From positions 78,836 through 142,835 of the forward strand of contig QCFH01000001.1 of assembly GCA_003278345.1 (NCBI GenBank): a DNA stretch of 64,000 nucleotides, written 5' to 3'. The notes below the pieces were generated by a model, which saw only the letters and a program-made list of their open reading frames with translations, was not told where the DNA came from and did no database searches. The stretch comes from Prochlorococcus sp. AG-363-C02 (GTDB lineage Bacteria; Cyanobacteriota; Cyanobacteriia; PCC-6307; Cyanobiaceae). Below, piece after piece: positions 22,267 through 33,227 of this stretch. Both the position numbers and the translations under genes were made by a program. Each line of letters starts with the position of its first letter. Position 1 is the first letter of the stretch.

Positions 22267-23403
22267 ATGAAAATTAAAAGGAATAGATTTGGTATTGGAC
22301 CTGAGGTTAGCCTCTTTACCTTAGGGACTATGAGGGCAATTGAGTCACTAGAGCAAATGTATTTAGTTCTCAAAGAATCTTGTTTAATTGGAATCAATCA
22401 TATAGAGACAGCTCCTTCCTATGGACCTGCTGAAATTTTTCTAGGCGAATCCTTAAAAAGACTTAATGCAAATGGGATTAAGCCTCAGGGTAACTGGGTA
22501 ATAACAAGTAAGATTTTGCCAGAGATTGAAATTTCTAGTGGCAAAAAACAAATAAAAGGTATTTTAAAAAGACTGGGTATTCCAAAAATCCATAATCTTG
22601 CTATTCATGGACTGAATATTTCTACACACTTAGATTGGGCACTTAAAGGTGATGGGGCTAAATTAGTTAGATGGGCAAGAGATGAGGGACTAGTTGGACA
22701 AGTAGGCTTTACTTCTCATGGTTCTTTCAATTTAATAGAAGAAGCTATTAACAGTCGTCAGTTTCAGTTTTGTAGTCTTCATCTACATTTATTAGATCAA
22801 AAACTAATACCCCTAGCCAAGAAAGCCTTAAAAGAAGGTATGGGAGTGATGGCTATTTCACCTGCAGACAAAGGTGGGCATCTTCATACCCCAAGCAAAA
22901 AACTTATCGAAGACTGTTATCCCATAATGCCACTTGAGCTAGCTTATAGGTTTCTTTTAGGACAAGGTATCAGCACTCTTACACTTGGTGCCATGCAAAC
23001 CGAAGACTTATCTCTTGCAAAACAACTTATTAATTCTAATTACCCACTAAAAGAGACAGAAAAAAGAACGATAGAAGCAATGCTAACCGCAAGCAAGAGT
23101 CGATTAGATAAAACATTTTGTGGGCAATGTAGAAAGTGTTTACCATGCCCTCAAGAAGTACCTATACCTGAGATTTTACGTCTACGAAATCTTGCCATTG
23201 GACTAGATCTACAAACATTTGCTAAAGAAAGATATAATCTTATTGGTCAGGCAGGTCATTGGTGGGAAAAAAACAACGCGAGTGCATGCAATGAATGCGG
23301 CGATTGCTTACCTCGATGTCCTTACAATCTAGATATACCAAAACTTTTAAAATCCACTCATAATGAACTAGCAGGAAATCCCATGAGAAGGTTATGGAGA
23401 TGA
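22267..23403 (+). CDS. Aldo/keto reductase with C-terminal 4Fe-4S-type cysteine motifs
   Basis: AKR-like barrel; 'CGQCRKCLPCP' and 'CNECGDCLPRCPYNLDIP'. Confidence 0.88.
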   Translation: MKIKRNRFGIGPEVSLFTLGTMRAIESLEQMYLVLKESCLIGINHIETAPSYGPAEIFLGESLKRLNANGIKPQGNWVITSKILPEIEISSGKKQIKGILKRLGIPKIHNLAIHGLNISTHLDWALKGDGAKLVRWARDEGLVGQVGFTSHGSFNLIEEAINSRQFQFCSLHLHLLDQKLIPLAKKALKEGMGVMAISPADKGGHLHTPSKKLIEDCYPIMPLELAYRFLLGQGISTLTLGAMQTEDLSLAKQLINSNYPLKETEKRTIEAMLTASKSRLDKTFCGQCRKCLPCPQEVPIPEILRLRNLAIGLDLQTFAKERYNLIGQAGHWWEKNNASACNECGDCLPRCPYNLDIPKLLKSTHNELAGNPMRRLWR

Positions 23404-24399
23404 TTTTCTCCATCTATTCTCTAAGTCCTTTTCTTGTATTGTAGTTAGTGGAGCTAGTGACCATGACCTCTGAAAAGATTCTTTGGAATTGTATATAGCA
23501 TGATATCTCTTTGGAAGATAATCAAAAACTTTTGCAAGTTCAGGATAGTCAATAGGTGGTATAGCACCCTTTCCTAGTAATTTAAGCAATAACGGCAATC
23601 TCCACGTATCTTTAATCCAGGCTAATGGCAACTCCTCTTGAGAGGACTTTGATCTTAATAAAACTGTCCAGTTTAAAGGAGAACCTTGCTTAGGTAAAGC
23701 AATATTTAATCTTGGATCGCTTGCAAGGGTATTTAAGCAAGTTTGTAAAGGTAAAACAGCAACTTTTGCCTTGCCAGATATCAGCCAGTTCAAGCCATTC
23801 TTATCATCAAAGGCTTTTGCCTGTAATCTTAAAAGTCTTAAAGAGTCAGATTTTTTCATTTGATCTGCTAAAGAAATTATAATCCTAGGACTACTTGGAA
23901 GCACTACCTGATCTCTAAGAGCAGGATCTAAAAGGACTTCCCAGGAATCTCTAGCTCTAGCCAAAAACTCTTTTCCTCCTCTAAAAATCAATACCCACGG
24001 ACTAACAGCTACAGGCAATATTTTCGTCGAAATATCAGATTTAAAAGTATTTAAAAAAGCAATGGCTTGGGCACTTAAATAGCTGTAAAGCTCTGGGGCT
24101 TCAATAGGTTGAAACAATTCAAATGGGCAATGTTTTAGCCATCCATCACCTAAAGCTATTAAATCGTCATTTTTATTAAGCGGAAATTCATCTTGAGCAA
24201 GGTCAATATCTGAATGAAAAAAATTATATTGCCATGGTTTATTTTTCTCTAAAGCTTGTAAAAATTCACTAGGCAAAACACCTCTTGGCAGTTTGAGAGT
24301 AGGCCTACTGTCTGAAAAAGAACATCCAGATAAGCCCAATAAAACTGTAGATGCAGTTATACGAATAAATTCTCTTCTCCCTAGAGTTAGATTATTCAT
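23392..24399 (-). CDS. Tat-exported lipoprotein resembling an ABC-type (polyamine/iron-like) substrate-binding protein
   Basis: N-terminal 'GRREFIRITASTVLLGLSGCSF' has a twin-Arg motif and lipobox; binding-protein-like body. Confidence 0.65.
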   Translation of the reverse strand: MNNLTLGRREFIRITASTVLLGLSGCSFSDSRPTLKLPRGVLPSEFLQALEKNKPWQYNFFHSDIDLAQDEFPLNKNDDLIALGDGWLKHCPFELFQPIEAPELYSYLSAQAIAFLNTFKSDISTKILPVAVSPWVLIFRGGKEFLARARDSWEVLLDPALRDQVVLPSSPRIIISLADQMKKSDSLRLLRLQAKAFDDKNGLNWLISGKAKVAVLPLQTCLNTLASDPRLNIALPKQGSPLNWTVLLRSKSSQEELPLAWIKDTWRLPLLLKLLGKGAIPPIDYPELAKVFDYLPKRYHAIYNSKESFQRSWSLAPLTTIQEKDLENRWRKSSP

Positions 24400-24430
24400 G
24401 GGCTAACTCGAATAGCTATAAACAACATCA

Positions 24431-25627
24431 CTATGAATCTACTGGCAATTGATCAACTGCCAGTTCACATTGTTCAACTAATTGCTGACAACTAAATCCA
24501 TTAAGTTGTGCTAACAAAGAAAATGCTCCAGCTCCTACACCTTCTTTTATAAATCCAAGTTCATAATCTCGCAAAACCTTCTTAGAGCTATTTGAAAAAT
24601 GTAAACCAGAAGATAAACATAAAAGAGGAACCTCAAAAAACTTTTCTATTTCCTTTATTAAAAGAGGAAACTCACTCTGACTCTTGGTAGAAGAAATAAT
24701 CTCCTCAACAAGCCAAGCAGTTGTCCCAATTGATATGTCTTGTAAAAAATGGTTTCTTGAAGATGAATCAATAGACGCCAACGCAATTGCTAAAACAGCT
24801 AGCATTTGACTCCCCCCCCCTAATAAAACTGGTTGTTCAGCTTGTCTTGCGCCCAAAAGCAATCCAACTGCAAAGGGTTGAAATGGGTCACCAACTGCAG
24901 CCAATATTTGTTTTGGCATTGGATTTTCACCTAGTTTTGCTTCAAACAAACCTTTTGCTACTAGAGACTTCTTTAAGTTAACGGCTGGCTTCTTATTGCT
25001 TCCACTAATCAATTCTGCTACAGAAAGTCCTATTCCAGTTAACACTGCAAGTGCAGTAGTCGTTCCTCCTGGAACACATTCTGTTAATAGCAATGGCTTA
25101 GTAAAACTCATGCCCATTGCAAAACCTTGGCTCCATAAAAACTCTACACGATTAATATCCATAGCCTTCCCTGTCGTCAAACAATCTGAAGGCCCATAAG
25201 AAGAGGAAATTAACTCACATGGGAAAAGAGGCTTTTGAGTTAAACCAGTACTAATAACACGCGGTTTCACTCCTAGCAATCTAGAGGCTGTATAGCTAAT
25301 GAGCGCAGGGGAGACGCCTGCGGGGAGTGGGGGCAAAGGCCATTCCCTTGTCTTTGAAGGCCCACTTAAAAGAAGTTCTGCATCTGCAACAGCCGTATAA
25401 CGTCGAGACTCTTTTGTAGCTCCAGCCGCAGAGACACCCTCTATCTCAGCAGTCTTGGAGCCTGCTAAAACTAAAAGACAATTGATTTTATTAATAGAGC
25501 TACTCCAAATACTTTTCCATCGATCTAACAATCTCGATGACAAAGCTGCTGTCCCAAACGCTCTACACCCCTCTGGAAGACTTACAGAAGAAGAGCTTAT
25601 CCCTAACTTGTTCAGGTTGGATCCCAC
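24431..25627 (-). CDS. CobT-related nicotinate-nucleotide phosphoribosyltransferase family protein (TIGR00303-like)
   Basis: '[22 protein letters not shown]', '[19 protein letters not shown]'. Confidence 0.8.
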   Translation of the reverse strand: MGSNLNKLGISSSSVSLPEGCRAFGTAALSSRLLDRWKSIWSSSINKINCLLVLAGSKTAEIEGVSAAGATKESRRYTAVADAELLLSGPSKTREWPLPPLPAGVSPALISYTASRLLGVKPRVISTGLTQKPLFPCELISSSYGPSDCLTTGKAMDINRVEFLWSQGFAMGMSFTKPLLLTECVPGGTTTALAVLTGIGLSVAELISGSNKKPAVNLKKSLVAKGLFEAKLGENPMPKQILAAVGDPFQPFAVGLLLGARQAEQPVLLGGGSQMLAVLAIALASIDSSSRNHFLQDISIGTTAWLVEEIISSTKSQSEFPLLIKEIEKFFEVPLLCLSSGLHFSNSSKKVLRDYELGFIKEGVGAGAFSLLAQLNGFSCQQLVEQCELAVDQLPVDS

Positions 25628-26298
25628 AAAATTAAATTATTTAGTAAGGATGGTGGCATTGGGACTCTAGCTTGCAGTTTTGGAAAAATCCAAAATGCCA
25701 CAGCGTGCAAAGTAAGAACAAATATCAACTCCTGAAAAACAACCAATAGCAAAGCAACAATTTGTACAAAAAACAAATTGGGTACAAATGTTAGACCTAA
25801 TAGAGCTATAGCTCTCTCTATTAGAAGTGAACCTGCTCTAAGAACCACTATCCAAAGATTCTCGCCAACAAGAAGTGAAACCAAAAAGACTCTCGCAATA
25901 AAACCTATTGTCCCAATCAAAACGCCTATACCCCAACTCAACCACCAACTTACACCTCTAAACCAGCTCCATCCCAACCAAAGAGAGAGAAGTCCATATG
26001 GGAATAGAACCAAAGGACCTCTGATTGGGCCCATCAGAGCAATCAAAAGAAATACCAAAAGGCAAGTTCCTTCAAGCCCTGAAGAAGGACCTCTCCTTAC
26101 CTGCAAAAGTGCCAAGGGTAAAGGCAATGCAAGTCTAAAAAAAGCCCCCCCAATCGGCAAATAGTAAAGTGCTATCCATATCAAGGCAGAAGCAGCCGCC
26201 AAATAAGAAGTTTCAACTAATCGAATTGCTTGTCTTCTAGAAAGAGGCTTGCGAAAATTTGATTTTTTTGCTGTTATATAACGCCTAAAATTCGTCAA
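25612..26298 (-). CDS. DUF2232-like multi-pass membrane protein
   Basis: Hydrophobic 228 aa ORF overlapping the CobT-like gene by 16 nt. Confidence 0.7.
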   Translation of the reverse strand: MTNFRRYITAKKSNFRKPLSRRQAIRLVETSYLAAASALIWIALYYLPIGGAFFRLALPLPLALLQVRRGPSSGLEGTCLLVFLLIALMGPIRGPLVLFPYGLLSLWLGWSWFRGVSWWLSWGIGVLIGTIGFIARVFLVSLLVGENLWIVVLRAGSLLIERAIALLGLTFVPNLFFVQIVALLLVVFQELIFVLTLHAVAFWIFPKLQARVPMPPSLLNNLILWDPT

Positions 26299-26303
26299 AA
26301 TAT

Positions 26304-26777
26304 TTACCTCGCAGATGAATGTTTAAACTTTTCATCAATATCAAACTTTTCTATTCTCTCTACTTCAAATTTTAATCCTGCATCTCTTAATGAATTAATA
26401 ACTATCTGAGCTGGTGCTGAAGGATCAACTCCATAAAGTTTAATAATAATTCTATATGGCTTTAACTTCAATGGTTTATTACCTGTCAAATAAGTTTCCA
26501 CTTTGTTTATAGGCGATACAGGTAGAGGTTTATTTAATTCTGAGGTAGGGAAAGACTTATCCAATGATTTATTATTTTTTTTATCTGGGAATATTTTTTT
26601 CACATTTTTATCTTCCAAACTCTTTGAAGTACCAACTTCTTCTAATGGCACATCAAAACTATTAGTTAATCTCTTACCAAACTGTGATCCTGAACATGCT
26701 TGCAAAAGACTCAATAAAATAATCTGAAAGGAAATTAAAACCCAATTATTAATTGAAACCCCCTTAAAGAAATTCAT
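26304..26777 (-). CDS. Hypothetical lipoprotein
   Basis: 'LLSLLQACSGS' lipobox; no confident family. Confidence 0.65.
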   Translation of the reverse strand: MNFFKGVSINNWVLISFQIILLSLLQACSGSQFGKRLTNSFDVPLEEVGTSKSLEDKNVKKIFPDKKNNKSLDKSFPTSELNKPLPVSPINKVETYLTGNKPLKLKPYRIIIKLYGVDPSAPAQIVINSLRDAGLKFEVERIEKFDIDEKFKHSSAR

Positions 26778-26779
26778 TT

Positions 26780-29443
26780 TTACTCTTTAGGCTTTACAAG
26801 CTTTTTAGAACTAGATTTTGAACTAACTGTCTTGGTTTGCCTAGCAGATTTAGACTTGCTAGAACTCTTCTTTTTCGTATTCTTAGACTTTGCTTTTGAC
26901 TTGATGGATTTTTTATCCTTTAACAATTCAATTGCCTCTTCAATTGTTAGATCATCAGCATTTTGTCCCTTTGGTAAAGAAGCATTTATTTTTCCTTGTT
27001 TTACATAAAGTCCATAAGGGCCATTATAAACATGAATATTTTCTTTCTCTCCTTTTGGAATGCCTAGATCACGTAAGGCTAGTCGACCACCTCTACCAAG
27101 CTTCGGTATAGATAACAATTCAAGAGCTCTTTTTAGTTCAATCTGATAAACATCATCTTCTTTTTTCAAAGATCGATTATCTGGTTTTTCACCATTGCCT
27201 TTATCCCAGACTACATAAGGACCGAATTGTCCTGTTCTCGCTTCAATGATCCCTCCATCAGGATGATCTCCTAATTTACGCGGTAGACTTAAAAGCTTTA
27301 CAGCCTGAGCCAAAGTAAGCTCCTGTGTCTTTATATCCTTAGGGAGAGACGAACGCCTAGGTTTTTCTTTTTTATCAATAGCTTCGCCTAATTGAACAAA
27401 AGGTCCCCATGGACCAAAACGCAAATATACCTTTTCTCCTGTTTCTGGATGTGCTCCCAAGTCTGAAGGTCCATCAAGAATTTGCTTTACTTTCTGTTGA
27501 TCAAGATCCCCTGGGGTTATATCCATAGGCAAATTACCTTTTGCATCAACTTCTTCTCCTTTTTCATTAATCCTCTTGCCCTCTAACCAAGGGCCATTGG
27601 AACCAATACGAACTGTACAGGTAATGCCCTCAAGATCTACTTTTCTATATGCTTTTCCATCAATATCACCTTCTCTTTTATCAACTTGTGCAGCCAATCC
27701 CTTACTACCTTTATAAAAAGATTCCAAATATGGAAGCCAATCAATAGAGCCCGCTGATATCTCATCTAGAGAAGATTCCATTCGGGCAGTAAAAGTTGTA
27801 TCTACTAAATCTGGGAAATGTTCTTCTAGTAAGGACGTAACAGCAAATGCTGTGAAAGTTGGAGCAAGCGCATTTGCATTCAATGATGCATAACCCCTAT
27901 CAACAATTGTTCCAATAATGCTTGCATAAGTAGAAGGCCTTCCAATACCTTCCTTTTCTAGGGTTTTAACTAATGATGCTTCACTATATCTTGCTGGTGG
28001 TTTAGTCTCATGTCCAATGGCATCTATTTTTTTTGGAATTAGTTCATCTCCAGAAGAAAGAGAAGGTAAAATAATCTCTTGTCCTTCTAATGCCGCTTCA
28101 GGATCGTCACTGCCTTCTACATAAGCTCTAAAGAAACCAGGGAAATCAATATTTTTCCCACTAGCACGAAAGATTGCATCACAAACACCTATATCTACAG
28201 AAAGCATGGTCAATCTAGCTTCAGCCATTTGACTAGCCACAGTTCGCTTCCAAATAAGCTCATACAAAGACAAATCTCTTCCGCTCAAACCTGATTCATT
28301 AGGAGTTCGGAAACTTTCACCTGCTGGCCTTATAGCTTCATGCGCCTCTTGTGCATTTCTAGTATTAGATTTGAACTGCCTAGGAGATTCACTTAAATAT
28401 TCTTTCCCGTATCTCAATTCAACACATTTGCGAGCTGCTTTTATAGCTTGTTCAGACAAATTCACGGAATCGGTCCTCATATAAGTAATAAACCCTCGCT
28501 CATATAAACCTTGTGCACATCGCATAGTCTCTCTAGCAGAAAGCCTAAGCTTCCTATTTGCTTCCTGTTGAAGAGTGCTAGTTGTAAAGGGAGGTACAGG
28601 CTTCCTAACTGCTGGTTTTTTATCAACAGACTTGATTTTCCACTTATTTTTTGAAAACAACTCAGCAAGTTGTCTGGCTTCGTCTTCCTTTAATAGCTTT
28701 GCCTTACTAGAAGTTTTGATTTTTCCAGTTTTCTCATCAAAGTCACTTCCACTTGCAATTTTCTGACCTGCATAATTAATCAATCTTGCATCAATAGGCG
28801 TATTGTTTTTTTCAAGAATAGTTTTTAAATCCCAATAATTTCCCTTTTGAAAGGCTCGCCTTTCCCTCTCTCTCTTTACCAAAAGTCTCACTGAAACAGA
28901 CTGGACTCGTCCAGCCGAAAGTCCCCAAGCAACTTTCTTCCACAACAACGGTGAAAGGGTATATCCAACTAATCGATCTAAAATTCTTCTGGTTTCCTGA
29001 GCATGAACCAACTCCATATCTAAATCTCTAGGCTTCTGTAGCGCTTTAGTAATAGCTTGCTTAGTAATTTCATGAAAAACCATTCTTTTAGTTGGCACCT
29101 TTGGCTTTAGAAGCTCCAATAAATGCCAGCTAATACTTTCACCTTCTCTGTCTTCATCAGTTGCCAATAAAAGCTCTTTTGCGTCTTTTAAAGCGGATTT
29201 AAGTTCCCTTACAACCTTTTTTTTATCCTTTGGAACTACATAAAGAGGTTCAAAATCTTCGGTCGTATTTACTCCAATTCTTGACCATTTTTCTTTCTTC
29301 ATTGCAGCAGGAATCTCACTAGCCCCTTTCGGGAGATCCCTTACATGCCCCATAGAGGCAATTACTTGAAAGTCTTTGGGCAAAAAGCTTTTTATAGTTC
29401 TTGCCTTAGTTGGACTTTCTACAATGACCAATGTGTGCGCCAT
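26780..29443 (-). CDS. topA: DNA topoisomerase I
   Basis: 'LVIVESPTKARTIKSFL', 'ITYMRTDSVNLS', Lys/Ser-rich C-terminal tail. Confidence 0.98.
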   Translation of the reverse strand: MAHTLVIVESPTKARTIKSFLPKDFQVIASMGHVRDLPKGASEIPAAMKKEKWSRIGVNTTEDFEPLYVVPKDKKKVVRELKSALKDAKELLLATDEDREGESISWHLLELLKPKVPTKRMVFHEITKQAITKALQKPRDLDMELVHAQETRRILDRLVGYTLSPLLWKKVAWGLSAGRVQSVSVRLLVKRERERRAFQKGNYWDLKTILEKNNTPIDARLINYAGQKIASGSDFDEKTGKIKTSSKAKLLKEDEARQLAELFSKNKWKIKSVDKKPAVRKPVPPFTTSTLQQEANRKLRLSARETMRCAQGLYERGFITYMRTDSVNLSEQAIKAARKCVELRYGKEYLSESPRQFKSNTRNAQEAHEAIRPAGESFRTPNESGLSGRDLSLYELIWKRTVASQMAEARLTMLSVDIGVCDAIFRASGKNIDFPGFFRAYVEGSDDPEAALEGQEIILPSLSSGDELIPKKIDAIGHETKPPARYSEASLVKTLEKEGIGRPSTYASIIGTIVDRGYASLNANALAPTFTAFAVTSLLEEHFPDLVDTTFTARMESSLDEISAGSIDWLPYLESFYKGSKGLAAQVDKREGDIDGKAYRKVDLEGITCTVRIGSNGPWLEGKRINEKGEEVDAKGNLPMDITPGDLDQQKVKQILDGPSDLGAHPETGEKVYLRFGPWGPFVQLGEAIDKKEKPRRSSLPKDIKTQELTLAQAVKLLSLPRKLGDHPDGGIIEARTGQFGPYVVWDKGNGEKPDNRSLKKEDDVYQIELKRALELLSIPKLGRGGRLALRDLGIPKGEKENIHVYNGPYGLYVKQGKINASLPKGQNADDLTIEEAIELLKDKKSIKSKAKSKNTKKKSSSKSKSARQTKTVSSKSSSKKLVKPKE

Positions 29444-29609
29444 AGGCGAACAAAATACTTCTATTTATCTTTATCGCATCAACGGCCAAAATGCATAGAC
29501 CATTTTAATAACTAAGGCAAAATTTATAACATGGCTAGAGTTTAAACAATGGTTTTTTCTGGCAAAAGCATCTATTAAGATGGGTCTATTTTTTTTAACC
29601 AACCAAGCA

Positions 29610-31145
29610 ATGTCGGCTCCTGAAGACTTGTTAAATCTTTCGCTGAACGCAAAGGCAATAATCCCAGAGGGGTTTGTACTTTTGGCTTTAATTGGCACGC
29701 TTTTGGTTGATCTTGCAGGAGAAGAAACCGCAAAGAGATGGTCTCCTCCTATCTGTTATGCAGGTTTAGGAGCATCTCTTATCTTCCTATACTTTCAATG
29801 GGACTCAACTGCTGAAGCCTCATTCCTTGGTGCTTTTATTGCAGATAATTTCTCAATTGCCTTTAGAGCAGTAGTTTCGCTTTCAACACTTTTCTCACTA
29901 CTAATAAGCTGGGAATATGCAGAAAAAAATAAAAGTCCTATAGGTGAATATGCGGCAATTCTTTTAGCAGCAACATTAGGAGCGATGCTTTTATGTGGAT
30001 CTACAGATTTAATTAGTATTTTTATTTCTTTAGAAACACTATCAGTAGCAAGTTACCTCCTCTCCGGTTATCTAAAACGGGATGCAAGAAGCTCAGAAGC
30101 AGCTTTAAAATATCTCCTGGTTGGATCAGCTGCTGCTGCTGTTTTTCTGTATGGAGCGTCTTTGCTCTATGGCCTGAGTGGCTCAACAAATCTCAAAAGT
30201 ATTGGACTAGCACTACAAAACAGTCCAACCCCATTAGCAGCTTTGGCACTTGTATTTATTCTTGCCACTGTTGCATTTAAAATAGCTGCAGTTCCATTTC
30301 ATCAATGGACTCCTGATGTATATGAAGGTTCTCCTACTCCAGTAGTCGCATTTCTTTCTGTTGGTTCAAAAGCTGCTGGTTTTGCTTTAGCAGTAAGACT
30401 TCTTGTTGGCTGTTTTAGTGCTTTTGATATTCAATGGAAGCTGCTTTTCACTGTGCTGGCAGTACTAAGTATGGCACTTGGAAATGTTGTTGCTCTTGCG
30501 CAAACATCAATGAAGAGAATGCTTGCTTATAGCTCTATAGGACAAGCTGGTTTTGTAATGATAGGACTTGTTTGCGGAACTGAGGCGGGATATGCGGCAA
30601 TGATTCTTTATATGGCTTCTTACTTATTTATGAATCTAGGAGCTTTTGCTTGCGTAATTCTTTTTTCTCTTAGAACTGGTAGTGACAGAATTGCAGATTA
30701 CGCTGGCCTTTACCAAAAAGATCCATTAATCACTTTAGGCTTGAGTTTATGCCTGCTTTCTTTAGGTGGTATACCCCCAATGCTTGGTTTCTTTGGGAAG
30801 ATATATCTCTTCTTTGCAGGTTGGGCTGATGGACAATACCTCTTAGTAATAGTGGGCCTTGTAACTTCAGTGGTATCAATTTATTACTACATTTCTGTAA
30901 TAAAAATGATGGTAGTTAAGGAACCTCAAGAAGCATCTGAATTAGTAAAAACTTATCCAATAATTAAAGTCAATTCACTTAGTGTGCCTACATTAAAATT
31001 TGCTTTACTGAGCTGCGTACTGGTTACAGCAATTGGAGGTATTCTCTCAAATCCTTTATTTCAATGGGCTAACAGTGCGGTAGCAGGCACGCCTATTCTT
31101 CAAGAAGCATTAACCCTTGCAACTAAAAATGGGGCACTTGGTTAA
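29610..31145 (+). CDS. ndhB: NAD(P)H-quinone oxidoreductase subunit 2
   Basis: NuoN/NdhB family; start 29610 preferred over 29580 ('[39 protein letters not shown]'). Confidence 0.96.
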   Translation: MSAPEDLLNLSLNAKAIIPEGFVLLALIGTLLVDLAGEETAKRWSPPICYAGLGASLIFLYFQWDSTAEASFLGAFIADNFSIAFRAVVSLSTLFSLLISWEYAEKNKSPIGEYAAILLAATLGAMLLCGSTDLISIFISLETLSVASYLLSGYLKRDARSSEAALKYLLVGSAAAAVFLYGASLLYGLSGSTNLKSIGLALQNSPTPLAALALVFILATVAFKIAAVPFHQWTPDVYEGSPTPVVAFLSVGSKAAGFALAVRLLVGCFSAFDIQWKLLFTVLAVLSMALGNVVALAQTSMKRMLAYSSIGQAGFVMIGLVCGTEAGYAAMILYMASYLFMNLGAFACVILFSLRTGSDRIADYAGLYQKDPLITLGLSLCLLSLGGIPPMLGFFGKIYLFFAGWADGQYLLVIVGLVTSVVSIYYYISVIKMMVVKEPQEASELVKTYPIIKVNSLSVPTLKFALLSCVLVTAIGGILSNPLFQWANSAVAGTPILQEALTLATKNGALG

Positions 31146-31150
31146 ATGAT

Positions 31151-31831
31151 ATGAATAAACTTATTGCAAAGCTTTCAGAGGTAAGCAAGCATTATGGACA
31201 TGGGGATTTAATCGTAAAAGCTCTTGATGGTTTGAACCTCGAAGTTCATCAGGGAGATTATTTAGCGGTAATGGGTGCAAGCGGTTCTGGAAAAAGTACC
31301 GCAATGAACATTTTGGGTTGTCTTGATAGACCAAGTAAAGGGTCCTATCAATTAAATGGAAATGCTGTTCAAAAATTAAACGATGACGAACTAGCTGATT
31401 TAAGAAATCAAGAGCTTGGCTTTGTTTTTCAACAATTTCATCTTCTGCATGATGCAACAGCATTAGAGAATGTAATGCTTCCTATGCTTTATGCATGTAT
31501 TCCTCACTCAGAAAGAAAGGAATTAGCTGAAGAAGCTCTTAGCAAAGTAGGTCTTAAGGACAGAATGCACAACAGGCCAAATCAACTGTCTGGTGGCCAG
31601 CAGCAAAGAGTTGCAATAGCAAGAGCAATAATAAACAAACCATCTTTACTACTTGCTGACGAACCAACAGGTGCTTTAGATTCTCAAACTACTGAAGAGG
31701 TATTAAATTTATTTGATGAACTTCATAGTCAAGGAATAACGCTAGTTTTAGTTACTCATGAAGACGAAGTAGCTTTGAGAGCAAAGAAAAAAGCTTTATT
31801 CAAAGACGGTAAAATCGTCCAAATCTGCTAA
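31151..31831 (+). CDS. ABC transporter ATP-binding protein (LolD/MacB/DevA-like)
   Basis: Walker A GASGSGKST, LSGGQQQRVAIARA, LLADEPTGALD. Confidence 0.92.
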   Translation: MNKLIAKLSEVSKHYGHGDLIVKALDGLNLEVHQGDYLAVMGASGSGKSTAMNILGCLDRPSKGSYQLNGNAVQKLNDDELADLRNQELGFVFQQFHLLHDATALENVMLPMLYACIPHSERKELAEEALSKVGLKDRMHNRPNQLSGGQQQRVAIARAIINKPSLLLADEPTGALDSQTTEEVLNLFDELHSQGITLVLVTHEDEVALRAKKKALFKDGKIVQIC

Positions 31832-31844
31832 AAAGTAAAAATAT

Positions 31845-32618
31845 TTATTCCCAACGATTCCAAGTCTCTTTAATTAGACCTTTACTAACTATTAGCCGCC
31901 CATCAAAATCCAAACCTTCAATATCCCAAATTTGATTTGAGTTGTATTTATTTACTGTTTTCGCCCACAAAAGCCTTTCAGCTTCTTTACAAATAGAAAT
32001 TGGACTACCTAAAAGACATATTGCCTTCTCAATAGCAATCAAAACCTCATGCGTCCAATAAGAGGTTGAAATATTAGTTTGGCCAGTAATTCCATATAAA
32101 GAGATTCCTTGTTTAGGAACTCTATTAGAAACATTTAAACCAACTCCCAAACAAATAAGTTTGGGCTTATTACCCCTATATATAATCCTGGGTAAAAATC
32201 CTACTAGTTTTCTTCCTTCTACCAATAAATCGTTAGGCCACTTTATTTTAACTGGAATAGAGTCTTTTTCGAATCTATTAGCCAAGGCAACTGCAACAGC
32301 AAGTCCAAATAATCCAACAGAAAAATTTGCTTTATCAAAATTCATCGCCACACTCATCCAAACTCCACCATTTGGCGACTCCCAAACACGTCCCCTTTGC
32401 CCTTTCCCAAAAGATTGCTTCGCAGAGATTAATGCTCTTGAATTATGACTGAACAAAGGGTTCCTCTTTAGCCATCGAGAAAGTTCAATTTCAGTACTTC
32501 CACAAACAGGCTTCCATCGCAATTCCCAAGTATGTTTTGCAATACCTCTTTTCTTTAAGCAACAATTAATTGGAGCAGCACCAGTCCAGGGCAAATAAGC
32601 TCCCATAAAATTAATCAA
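31845..32618 (-). CDS. birA: Biotin-[acetyl-CoA-carboxylase] ligase
   Basis: 'FGKGQRGRVWESPNGGVWMSV', 'KIKWPNDLLVEGRKLVGFL'. Confidence 0.92.
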   Translation of the reverse strand: MINFMGAYLPWTGAAPINCCLKKRGIAKHTWELRWKPVCGSTEIELSRWLKRNPLFSHNSRALISAKQSFGKGQRGRVWESPNGGVWMSVAMNFDKANFSVGLFGLAVAVALANRFEKDSIPVKIKWPNDLLVEGRKLVGFLPRIIYRGNKPKLICLGVGLNVSNRVPKQGISLYGITGQTNISTSYWTHEVLIAIEKAICLLGSPISICKEAERLLWAKTVNKYNSNQIWDIEGLDFDGRLIVSKGLIKETWNRWE

Positions 32619-32673
32619 AAAGATAATAAAAAGGTTAGCTGACCAGCTTATAAACTCTAACTAAAATAAATTT

Positions 32674-33192
32674 ATGAATTACACAAATGATAAAAATGCA
32701 GAAGGAAGGATGAGCGATAAATACTTATTAAAGAAAAAAGAGCAAAAGCTTTCATCTCTTTCTAACTGTATTGATAAATTAAAGGTTGAATGGCTAAAAA
32801 ATAAAAGTATTGCCGCTTTGTGGAATGACTGGCCAAGGATTGCAGGCAACAAACTTGCATCTAACTGTATTCCTTTAAATTTTCAAGGCGGTATATTAAC
32901 TATTGGTTCAAATCATCCTCAATGGATACAAGCACTTATTTTCAATAGAAATCAACTATTAGCAGCCTTAAGAGCTGAAGGACATGAAATTAAAGACTTG
33001 AGAATTCAACAATATTATCCTCAAAAAATTGAACCAAAAGATAATGAAACTTTTATATGGGAAAAACATCCAAGCAGGGTTGATATTTATGGCAAGAAAA
33101 AATGTCCTATTTGTAACGCTCCTTCACCAATAGGTGAAATATCGCTTTGGGGTAAATGTGGTCTATGCAGACGAAATGACTTAACTCAATAA
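32674..33192 (+). CDS. DUF721/DciA-like protein with C-terminal zinc ribbon
   Basis: 'LWNDWPRIAGNKLASNCIPLNFQGGILTIGSNHPQWIQAL' then CPIC-x15-CGLC. Confidence 0.75.
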   Translation: MNYTNDKNAEGRMSDKYLLKKKEQKLSSLSNCIDKLKVEWLKNKSIAALWNDWPRIAGNKLASNCIPLNFQGGILTIGSNHPQWIQALIFNRNQLLAALRAEGHEIKDLRIQQYYPQKIEPKDNETFIWEKHPSRVDIYGKKKCPICNAPSPIGEISLWGKCGLCRRNDLTQ

Positions 33193-33227
33193 AGAAAAAT
33201 ACAAGAACACCTAAACAATTAACTTAT

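Noticed and set aside
25778-26164. 128 aa plus-strand ORF
   Set aside because: Antisense to the DUF2232-like membrane protein; Pro/Lys-rich shadow translation.
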